Positions 37,701 to 48,020 of a stretch of 64,000 nucleotides of DNA are shown in pieces. Under the pieces are notes generated by a model. It was not told where the DNA came from. It did not search any database and was given only the letters and a program-made list of their open reading frames with translations. Each line of letters starts with the position of its first letter. The stretch's first letter is position 1. Source of the stretch: Rhynochetos jubatus (Eukaryota > Chordata > Aves > Eurypygiformes > Rhynochetidae). The position numbers were made by a program, and so were the translations under genes. The stretch spans positions 8,540,001 through 8,604,000 of the forward strand of contig CM050672.1 in the NCBI GenBank assembly GCA_027574665.1. The letters are read 5' to 3'.

Positions 37701-40700
37701 GCGGAGCCGCCGTGGGGTAAGTCTGCGTTACGTGGGGTGAGGGAGTGGGACCATCGGGCAGCGACCGCAGCGGAGCCGCCGTGGGGTAAGTCTGCGTTAT
37801 GTGGGGCGAGGGAGGAGTGGGACCGTTGGGCAGCGACCGCAGCGGAGCTGCTGTGGGGTAAGTCTGCGTTACGTGGCCCTGGGGCGACACGCTCTGCTCT
37901 GTCTCCGGTCACACAGCCTGCCATGCTTCAGCAGCTCCTCTCCCAGCTCAGGAGCATGGAGGCTGGCAGGATATTTTCCAGCGGAGCCAGGGAATTTGGG
38001 AATGAGTAGAGCCTTTCTGAGGGCATAATGCATCTCCGTGGCTTCAAAGCACTAAGATTACAGTTCAGGCCTCCCGGGAGGAAAGCAGTGCCGCTCTTAG
38101 TGCTTTCAGATGAACAGCGATTCAGTATTTACAGGCACCAAATCATTTGAGCAGCAGGAGCCAAGAACCCACAACATCCTAGGAAGCACGGCCAAAAGCC
38201 CTGCAACAGGCTGGGCGTAACCCCTCATATCCCGGACCCCTGTACTCCCCAGCCCTTTTTGCAGGGAGATTCTTGCTGACAGAAAACCTTCAACCATCTG
38301 GTTTGGCTTAAGGGGAACAGGGCCAGGAGCTGCCAGTGAGGAGGTGCCAGCTTTCCTCCCTGGAGATGCTCAAACCCAGCTGAACAGGGCCCTGGACCAC
38401 CCGCCCTAGTTCGGTGATCTCATCAGGCCCCTCCCAACCTCAGCTTTCTCTGATTTGGCAGAAATATTTGAAACGTGAGAAAAGTGGCAGTCTCGGGGTG
38501 TATTTCCCCCTGATGTCCTGGAATCCAAGCACAGGAGGCTCAGCGAATTCCTGGAGAGCACCGTGGTGTTGTGCCCAGTGCCACCCAGGGGTCTATTTCC
38601 ACACGAATTGACAGGAATTTCCCCTGGCATCCTCCACTTGCCAGGCTGCTGGACACACAGCTCCTGGTCTGGGAACCTTCTCCTCCTCGCCTCACCCGTT
38701 AAATCTCCTCTGAAACGGGAGAAAGGACCAGCCAGCCTTCGGCAGCATCTCCCTATTGCATTGCGCACCCGGCAACCTTGTCTGGCTACGCTCAGGGCAT
38801 CCCGCGTGTCCGTGTGGGGCTGTGGGAGGGCACTCGGCCCGGCTATTCTCATTGCCCAGGGTGCTGCTTTCCTCTCCGCAGAGCCCTGCGCCGCCTGGGC
38901 GTCCCAGGGGCCACGTAGGAACTCACCCACACTTGCCTTTATTTTTAGAGGCTAGTTTCTCAGCTTCCCTGGGGGTCTTGAAGAGGACTGGCTCACTGGC
39001 AGGGCTCTGGCCTTGGATGCTGATGGACTGGACATGCACAATGTACTCAGTGTCCTCCTCTAGGTCCCAGAGGGCACAGGAGCGGGTGGTGGTGTTCACC
39101 TCCTGGATGAAGCGCAGCATCCGCACGTCCTTCTTCTGGAAGCCGAGAGAGGAGAGCACAGAGTGGTGGAGGGGTCCTCCCGTGTGCACTGCGGTCACCC
39201 AAGACCACTGCTTCCTGCCCTGTCCGCCACGGACGTGGGGACCGTCGGACCCGTTCCTCTCTGCAGCTCCCAATGGGTGAAGCGCCGCTGCAAAGAGGAC
39301 GGGAAGCCAAGTCCCCCCGCCCAGGCCACGAGGGACAGGACGAGAAGGAATGGGCTTAACCTGCAGCGAGAGAATTTGGAAACCGGGGCGGGGGGGGGCC
39401 TGGGATGAAAATGGACGTGACCGAAACGGGGTAACTTGGCACCGTACCTGTTGGGAAACTGCAAATCCAATGACAACTTCGTCTTCCAGAACATCCCAAG
39501 TGACAACGGCTGAGTTGGCTTTCAGGTGTTTGACTGTGACATTTACTGGAGCCGACGGGCTGTCTGCAAGGAGGGAGAGCAGAGCCTTTACAGGGGCGCA
39601 GCCGCGGCCGCAGCAGGGGACGGAGCAAGGGCGTGGGACGGGACCTTGCTGTGGGTCCTTCCCGCCTGTGGTTCTGGCCGTGGGGATGGGAGATGGCAGG
39701 TGATCCACGTCTGAGCCACAGAGGGGTTCTGGGGGAGCTCTGCTGAGAGCATCGGTCGCGCTGGGCGCGTGGGAATGCCTGACCCTTGGGAAGCTGTTCC
39801 TGCACGGCAGGCCGCCGCGTCTCGTCCCTCCCGGCCACGCGCCACGCTTTCTCCGTTGTTTTCCCGCGGTGGCAACAGGGAGGGAATGCAAAATGGGCCT
39901 TGGGAGCAGGAAAACGGAATGCTTCGATGGGCACTCCGGGGGGTTGAATTCAGGAGCGGTACAAGGGGACGTTTCTTTTGCTTTTCCCTGTTAGCCGGAC
40001 AGAAGGAAACCTCCCGTTTTGCACCGATGGGCTGTATCTCGAGGGGTCAGAGCGACAGTCGACCCCCAGCAACAGCCACCCCCCAGGGCCGGACATGCTG
40101 CAGCAGCGCCAGGGGGACCGTGGCAACGCGCAAAGGGCCGGCCGAGGCTCCGTGCTGATTCTCAACCCCAGAGCGCAGCGGTTTCCTGCTGCAGGGTGAT
40201 CTCCGGAGCTGCCAGCCTGGCCGTGGGGAGCCAGAGCCTCTTCCCAAGGGAACTGCCCGGTGCAAAGCCCTTCTCGGCGTGGCAGGGGGAAGGTTGTACC
40301 TCACAGCTTGGCACAGGCCTTCCAGGGCTCTGGACTCCTGTCCCCTTGCCCGTCGCCAAATTGAATTCACAATCTCCGGCTCGAACCCAAAGGCAGCGAA
40401 TGCCCACGAGGCTGCCGGGGCTCCAGCTACCCCCTGGGTCAGCGGTGGGGGGGGAAGGGGTCATTCTTTCTGCCCCCTCCCTCACAGAGAGATGCTTCAT
40501 TGCTCCGTCACCCTCGCACAAGGCTGCTCTTGTGGGGCTGAGCTCAGCGGCGGAAGGCCGCGCGTGTGCGCGTCTCCGGTAACACTGGTTGGATTTATGG
40601 CCAGCCCCCGCCGCCTGAACATGGCCGAAAATATTCTGGCTGTAGTGTCAGTGTCTCCTACCGACTGACTTCACTCCTGCTGAATGCTCCCCCGGGAACA

Positions 40701-43700
40701 GAGGGAATAACGGGAGCGCAACGCTCCCCAGCTGAAGGTCAGAGCTGTTCTATGCTTGGCAGAGCCATGACCTTATTCCTGTCCCTCCTCCCCGGCCTTC
40801 CCGGCTCCTCTTTCTAGGATGTGGGAGACCCGCACCCACCAGTGAGACCCTTAGGAATGGGGTGTCTGGACCAGCCGTTGGGATCCGGGCTGACGCTGGT
40901 GAGTCCTTCCGCACGCAAACCGGCCGCTGCAAGGTGCCTGGCTGAGTTCACGCGGATTTGGGACTTCACAAGGAGGAGCAGCAAACAACCGCGCTCTCCA
41001 GGGTTTCACAGGGGAGGCGTCCTTCCTCTCCGGTAGATGATCAAGACCCGGAGCTTTCCCATCGCTCAGGGGCTGCCCTTCCTGAAAGGAGGCCGTGGCC
41101 TCCCGCCAGCTCCCGGCGAACAGAAACCTCATCCTCACCCTCCAGTGCAGCAGCAGGGCCAAGGGCGAGCTGCGCAGCGGGGTCGGATCGCCCCCAGTCC
41201 CCTCCTGCGACAGGAGGAAGGGCCGTGGGTCTGCAGCTCCTCACCGCCAGCTCCTCATCTTCCCCGGCGGCTGAACCCAGCAAGAGCAGGGTCTAATTTT
41301 AGGAAGGGGCAGTCAGGAGAGGGGAATGTGGCCAGGGAAGGTCTGTGAGTCATGCCTGATGAATTTGCTAGAACGTACGGAGAGGACATGACGGAGGGAC
41401 GGGAGACAAAACAGTCTCGGGCTGCAGCCAGGCACCTCGCCCTCCGCAAAGCACGGCTAAATCCCGGCGTGGCTGTCCTTCCTGGATATTTTTAGGAGCG
41501 AATTTTTTTTAGGAGCTACTGCTGATTTACCCAGCGTAGGTTGGGGAGCCCTTTGGAAAGAGATGAACTGACCCCGGAACAGGGAAAGAGCTTCAGGCTG
41601 GGAAATGGGAACGTACGGCACTCGGAGCCCGAGTCCCCTTGGAAATCTGTGACCTTGAGGGAGGCAGAGCATAGAAAGTGTCCAAGTCTCCTGGTGACAC
41701 GGAATGCAGGGGAGTTGGGAAGCCCCAGCAGTGCTGGAGAAGAGCAAACCATCCCTCCGGGAATTGGGGAGAGAGCGGAAAGGATGCACTTGGCGAAGCT
41801 GCAACCCGGAGCTCGAAGCCTGCGGAGCAGGACGGAGACATCAGCTGCTCTGGACGGTCCAGAAACCCCTTCCCAGCGATCCCAGGCAGAGACGGGGTGG
41901 TGGAAGTCAGCAGCTGGCACAGGGAAATCGGGGGCGGCAGATCGGAGCGTGCCTTCCCTTTCACGGCCCAGGATTAGGAGTGGCTACGCACGAGCCGGCG
42001 GTGTCGGCCCAGCGTGACGGCGCTGTGAAAAGGGAATTGAGTGCAGCCTCCGACGGGAGCGCAAAGCCAGGAAAATGAGTTTCCTGCTCCCAGAGCTGAA
42101 TGAATAAATGGGAACCGCAGTTTGACGCCGTGAGGACGCTTTTCTCCTCGCTCCCAGGAGATGCACGATGAGATCATGACTGTTAAATCTACTCGCTCTT
42201 CCAAGATATTCCACGTCACTTTTGGCTCCCTGGGCCTGGTGCGGCTCTTTGTAGTGCCAGCTCGGATGAGGTCAGGTGGAGAAGGCGGAATTTCTATTTC
42301 CCAGCTGGCTGTAGGGGGTCAGCGACTCTAGCGGGGCCTTGAGGTGCCAAAGCCAAATGTTTGGCTCCTCCTGGAGTCACACGCAGCTCCTGGGAACTCG
42401 GCTTTGTGCCTGTGGCGGGCAGGGAAGCTGCGGGAGCAGGCACAGGAATGTGGGGTGGCCCCAGGGGCTCTTCCCTGTGGGTGAGACAGCGAGGAACAGG
42501 CTGTGCACAGAGCCCCCCTCGTGGGTGCTGGCCCCAGGGATGCCGGGGACAGCACAGCCCCAGTCTGGGCCGTGAGGGACCCGTGTGGGACCAAGGCCCT
42601 GGTCTGGCAGTTGAGGCTCACCCCAGCTTGGCTCCACCGGAATTAGGGCTGTGTGTGAGGATGAAAAGCTGCCCTCGCCTTCACGTCAGCAGCACTTGCA
42701 GCCCCCTCCTTACGGGGGGGCCCTGATGAAGGACGAGGAAATCATGATGATTTCTGACTGAATTGGCTGCTTCCAAACCGATCGTGCTTGAAGCACGCCG
42801 TGTTCCTGCCCACCGGGACCCTTCCTCAGGCGAGTGACAGCCCTAACCTCCTCCCGGCCCTTCCTCGCCCAGACACACCTGGGTGCTTTTGGCGTGGGCA
42901 GGTCCGAACCGCCCCCGCGCAGCAAGGAGGCACGAGCAGCCAAGATCGCCCTCGGTCCCCTCTGAGTGCCGAGAACTCCTTCTGGCCTCTCGTTAAACGC
43001 TCTGCTGATTATTAATGGGCTTTTATTTAGGAGAGACAAAAACCCACCCCCACGCTCCACAGCCTTGGGCTCGTCCCTCCCTGGCTGCTGGCACAAGGAG
43101 GGGGAAACCACCCACTCCCCCATCACCGCCGCAGCTGTGGCGCGGATGGGATGGGGGAGGGGAAGCTTTGTCCCCATCCCACTGCTGCTATCGCCTGCGA
43201 CCGGGGGGCTGCGGATGGGGGGAGGAGAAATGGGCTGCGGATGGGGGGAGTCTGAGGCCGCAGGGAGGTACCTGGGCCACCAAGACATCCCTGGAGAAGC
43301 CCAGCGCTCTGGGCTCCTCTGCCATCGGCCCGCTCCTTGCTGGCGTGTCTCTCTCGAGCCCGGTCCCGATTTGCACCTTCTGCCACGAGCCGGGGGCGAG
43401 AGCCGGCTCGCTGCCTTCAGCCGTGCAAGGTGCCAGGGGAGCCCTTGCTTGGAGCGAAAGGGAGAATCCATGGAAATATCACGTCTTGGAGAGGTCACCT
43501 CTGCCAGCTGAGTCCTGCGGTCAGGCGATGGGCTTGGAGTTAGCGCCTAGTCCTGGATTTATCTCCACAGCCAAGGGGCTCAGCCTCCCCCTAGAGCTGC
43601 TCCTCCTGAATTCAACTGGCCTGGAAAGTCCAGCCGCTTGGAAGTGCCCGGAGTGAAGTACAGCAAGGATCTAGTCCTGCGTGGGCTGCACTCACGGCAC

Positions 43701-46700
43701 TTCCCCGTTCAGTGGCAGCTCCTTTCCTGTTGGGAAAGGCTCGGCTGCTGCAGAGCCCCAGGACAGCGGCCCAGCGAGCCGAGAGCCCGGTCAGCGCTAT
43801 CCACCGGCAAGCTGCCTGCCCTTTCCCGCGGGAAACGGGGAACGTCAGCCTTACGTCCCAGTAGCTCTTTGTTCCTGCACCGCCACCTTCCCTGTGAATG
43901 CGGGAGATGGAAGGACACGACCTGCGAGGGGAAGGAAGGGGGAGCCTGTAAGGTCCCACGCGCTGGTCTCCGTGAAGAACTGCCGCCCGCTCCCTGAGGA
44001 GCTGCCTACGGAAAGCTGCCTACAAACAGACCCTACAAAGAGACCCGCTCTCGCTGCCTTTCCGAGCCTTTCTTTGCTCTCCCAGCACGGCTCCCTTCAG
44101 TGGATATAATTGCTTGTCAGCTTTATGGGGCATGTAGGAAGGGCTGGCACGCCGTTCGGCTTCCCGGGGCGTTTTAATGAAGGGAGCCCGCGGGGGAGTG
44201 GGAGGGAGCAGAGCCCACCGCTGCCGTCCTGCCCCCGGCCCCATGGGAAGCGGGGCTGTTTCCTAAGCTCTGCGATTTCAAAGAGCAGAAAGACCAACTG
44301 GTGGCTCTTCAGTCTGGGAAAGAGGGAATTATTTCCTGCTGACCGCCCACTCCCCTGTACAAACGGGTTATTAACAGGCCAGCCCCCTCGCACCCATCCC
44401 CCCCGGCCCTATGGCTGAATCCTCAGGGAGTGGGTGCCCAGGCGTGCGGGTGGAAATGCTGCCAAGGACGATGGAGCCTTTTCAGGGAGCTTGAAGATGC
44501 TCAGCCATCAGGAATTCCTTAGGGCAGAAGGAAGCGGGATTTCTACTTCGGAGAATTTCCCATTCCTCAGCCCTCTGAGTCCTGAAGCCGGGCAGGATTC
44601 GCTCGGATCCCGCCAGTGCCGTGACTGGGGTTTTAACGCTGCCAGCCCAGAGCCGAGTCATTGCCATGGCATGTTTTATCCAGGACCCGGATGCCCAGGG
44701 AGGACTGGGTACCACGGGCTTTCCTAGCCTTTCTCAGCCCACACCTCAGTCGTATTAGATAAATGAGAGAGAAATCCGTCGGAGGCAGAGGATGAGCAAG
44801 CCCTGGAGTCCCCAGCCAGCCACTGGACGCCGGTACCCAGAGCGATCCCGGGATTGCTGGCTGATCCGACTGAGTTTTTACTGCACACATGAAGATTTGC
44901 ACGCTTCAGTGCTCAACACGTTCCTGCTTTTAACTGACTTACACTGGGGTCAGGCCTTAATTTGGCCTCCGGGCACTGTATAAACCAGGAGGGGTTTAGT
45001 TAACAGTAAATGCCGTCAGGATGAGGCCACACTCAGCACGTGGTACCGCTCCACGAAGGCCGCTTTTGGACCCTGCCGTGCTGTGCATGGTCAGCGTGTG
45101 CGAGCGTGTCCCTCTCTGGGAGAGATCTCTGCTTTCCACATGCGTGTTCCCAGCAGCAGGTGGCATTTGGAAGAGGATGGCGCAACCTCGGCTGCTTTGC
45201 GCAGCGACGTCCCTGCTGAGAGGCTGACACCGGGGTTAGAAACCTCCGTATTTCAATTAAATCTCTCCTACGCTGGATGCAGAAACCAATAAAGTGCTTA
45301 CACCATCCCAGGAATCTCCACAGCCTCCAGGGGATGGGAAGGGGCCGGAGCGGGCCGGTTTGCCATCTCCAAACAGCTGTCGGACCGAGCCTATGGTTCG
45401 CCTCTGGCTGTGCCCCTGCCCGACGGCGGGTGAGCTCGGTTCCCCGGGCTCGGTTCGGCGATGAGTGTGTCCGGTGAGATTTGGGTCAGGAAACAGCATC
45501 CCCAGACTGGAGCTGTTCTCCGGGCAGGCACCTGGCAGGGATGCTGTTCGCCGCAGCAAGGTGAGGGGCCGCGGCCTATTCTGGGGTTTTTCATCACCGT
45601 CACGCGGCATCACCCCGCTGCTCTGGCAGCCCTGAGAGCCCGGCGCGGCTCACCTCCCGCCTCGGTGGCCTCGTGGCCACATGGTTGGGTAGGACTGGGG
45701 ACACGGAGCTGATGGGGATGCTGCTGCTACCTCCGTGTGACCTTGGGAAAATCACGCTATTCCTCTTTTCCCCTCCCCGAAAAACAGGGACAGTTCCAGG
45801 CCGCTGCCTCGCCGGGGTGAGGGCAGAGCGCACCACAACCCTCGGCGAGGGAGAGCTCGGAGCCAGGCGGCAGCGGGGGCGCGTGGCACAGCACCAAGGT
45901 CACGCAGCTTCCTCAGAGCCCGGAACCGAGCCTCCTGCCTCCCCCGGGCTCGCCGTAGCCACGCGACAGGGCAGCTACCCGTGTGCGCGGAGCTGCCCGG
46001 CTCCTAGGGCGGCACGGACGGCTCGCGCTGCCTGGAAGAGCGGAGCAGAGGCTGCTTTGGGCAGGGACACAGCTCCATGTTTACTCTCAGTGCCTGGCTG
46101 AGGTGATTCAAGGATAAGGAAGAGCAGGGGAAGTGGCCTAGTTTACAGAAAACCGGGAGGGCTGCTACAATTGCGGACGCCTCCGTTGCGCTGCGGTGTT
46201 TTCCCCGTCGCTCCCTCCTTTGGGGAATGTTATGTTAATCTCCCCGGGGTCTCTCAGCTGGGAAAACGGCAACTTCAGAGGGCCCCTGTCCGGCCAAGGA
46301 TGCGCGTGTCGGAGCCGAAGGCATCCGGGGGGTCGCTGCAGCCCCGGCGCGGGCAGGACAGGGCCGAATGTAACTCCAGCAACTCTCCGGGGCTGGCTCG
46401 GGCGCAGGAATTTCCCCTCCCCGGAGCTCTGCAACCCTAACAGTCACCCCCAGCCTCCTGGAATGCAAGATATTCTGGCAATCAGCGTTTTGCAGATCAG
46501 AGCAGCTGTTCCACCAGCATCTTGCAGCCAGAGAGAGAGAGAGAGACAGGAGACAGCCCTCCGGCTGGCTGTGCCCAGGGACGGTGTCTGGTTGGGCTGG
46601 GGAGCACCCACCAGCACCTGCCGAGACGTGGCACACACAGGGTGTTCGGGTGACGGTTCGTCGGCTGATACGGGGGAGAAGAGTGGAGCCGGGCACATCC

Positions 46701-47426
46701 CGGTCGCTCCACGGTTAGAGCTAGCTCACGGGGACCTTTGCCTTCCCGAAGGATCCCCCACTTCAGAGGACACCCGTGGCCCCGAGGGGCCTGGTGTGAC
46801 GTGGCTGGGGCGCGCTGTGCCCCACGGAGAGGTGGCTCCCGGCAGTGCCTGGCCGGGACCCGGACAGCCTGGGGCAAGCGGGATCGGGGAGGGGGTTGCC
46901 ACGGCCAACGCACCGTGGCCTTGGCACAGCAGATCCGCTTCGGCCTCCGCTGTTCCAGTCCAGCCCCGTGACACCAGTGGGCCCCGCTGCTCGGGGGCAG
47001 GAGGGCCTGCGCCTCCCCCGTGCCCACCACGGGCTCTCTGTTCGCTGCCCCCGAGCCCCTGTTTTCACGCCACGTCCACGAGCCGCCTTCCCGGGGACCC
47101 ACGCTGGGACACCGCGGGGGCGAGAGCTCGGCGCCTCCCGGCACCAGGGCTGACCTGGGGCTGCACGTCCCGCGCCGCTGGTGCCCTCCGAACCCAGTTC
47201 CAGCCAAAGTCCCGGCCGGCCATGCCCCCCGAACTCCGTCCCCGGGGCGCAGCCCTGCCCGGCCGCGCTCCACGCAGCTCCCGCGCTCCCCCCGCGGGCA
47301 CCGGGGACCCCCCGGGCCGCCCCTCGCCGGGGCCCCGCGGCCCTTACCTGCCTCCGCCGGGCGCAGACCGGCGTAGCTGAAGCAGAGCAGGAGCGCGGCG
47401 CCGGTGCAGCCCAGGAAGGGCTCCAT
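34753..47426 (-). CDS. FNDC5: FNDC5, irisin precursor; five coding exons resolved, final codons not
   Basis: Single-pass membrane protein with a fibronectin type III ectodomain, shed as irisin. Exons in transcript order: 47348-47426, 39448-39563, 38937-39135, 37238-37330, 34753-34886, giving 207 residues before the last junction. A 26-residue signal peptide starts MEPFLGCTGAALLLCF and ends AEA. The FNIII domain begins DSPSAPVNVTV at 27, with N-glycosylation sequons at N34 and N79 and the conserved EVNTTTRSCALWDLEEDTEY. The membrane segment ILIIVVVLFMWAGVIALF spans 151-168. The cytoplasmic tail ends at GGLLRSK with donor AAG|GTGAGA; human adds one more residue from a final exon. The start is a real ATG in good context. 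The donor after exon 3 is GC rather than GT (see findings). Intron 1 is 7.8 kb. Confidence 0.95.
34887..37237 (-). other. FNDC5: FNDC5 intron 4, nothing recognised
   Basis: This 2.35-kb intron lies between the transmembrane and cytoplasmic-tail exons. No coding exon, repeat family or RNA gene was recognised in it. Confidence 0.6.
37529..37872. repeat. Five-copy 69-bp tandem repeat in FNDC5 intron 3
   Basis: Units of 69 bp (for example the GGGGCGAGGGAGTGGGACC start at 37596 and 37665) contain CAGCGACCGCAGCGGAGCC, then GTGGGGTAAGTCTGCGTTA. The first copy is diverged and the last carries a 3-bp insertion. Because 69 is a multiple of three, both strands stay open across the array, which explains frames of about 145-150 codons on either strand. 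Confidence 0.95.
38318..38455 (+). mobile_element. Degenerate CR1 LINE 3' end in FNDC5 intron 3
   Basis: On the plus strand the segment with TGGAGATGCTCAAACCCAGC, GGGCCCTGGACCACC and CCTCCCAACCTCAGCTTTCT resembles the CR1 3' terminus. It is short and diverged, with opposite orientation to the two CR1 copies near YARS1. Confidence 0.7.
39564..47347 (-). other. FNDC5: FNDC5 intron 1, no coding content recognised
   Basis: A long first intron that includes a short GA microsatellite (46530-46545) and becomes CpG-dense towards exon 1. Open frames inside it are short or compositional. In an intron of this size first-intron enhancers are likely, but none can be pinpointed by eye. Confidence 0.6.
46530..46545 (+). 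repeat. GA dinucleotide microsatellite
   Basis: Eight AG units without interruption in FNDC5 intron 1. Confidence 0.85.
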
Positions 47427-48020
47427 CCCCCGCGGCCGCCGCGCCGCGCCGGGCCGAGCCGCTCCGGACCGGGCCGGGCCGGGCCCCGCCGGCGGCGCGT
47501 CCTGCGGGCGCGGCGGCGCCGTTCAGCACCGCGGAGAGCGCCGGGGCCCGGTACCGCCGGGGCCGCCCGGTACCGCCGGGGCCGCTGGGCTCGGCACGGC
47601 TCGGCTGGGCTCAGCGCCGCCCGGTAGCGCCCGGCACGGCTCGGTTCGGTACGGCTGGGCTCGACCGGGAGGCGGGGGCGGGCGCGGCCCCGCCGAGCCC
47701 CGGCTCCGCCCGCTGCAGCGCCGGGCAGCCCGGCTCCGGTCCCTCCCCCGGCCCCGGGGGCGGCGGGACGGGGGCGGCTCGAGCCCCCCTCCCCCCAGAC
47801 CCAGCCCGGCTCCGTTGCCTGCCTCAGTTTCCCGGTCCCGCCCCTCCCGCCCCCGCCGGGGTCCCGGCACACCCCCGGCCCAGCCCTCCCGGGGGCTGCT
47901 CCCCGCCGGGGCCCCCCGGGGGACGGAGGTGGGCTCACCCCGAGGCGCCCCCCGCCCCGTGCCCGGCGAGGCTTTACCGCGGGGGGTCAGGCAGCCCCTG
48001 CGCGGCGCCGCGCGCTCAGC
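46900..48020 (-). promoter_or_regulatory. FNDC5: FNDC5 CpG island and promoter region
   Basis: CpG-dense sequence covers exon 1 and about 600 bp upstream, with internally repetitive GC-rich blocks such as GGGCCGGGCCGGGCC near 47470 and two GGTACCGCCGGGGCCG copies near 47550-47585. No TATA box is evident, as expected of a CpG-island promoter. Confidence 0.6.
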
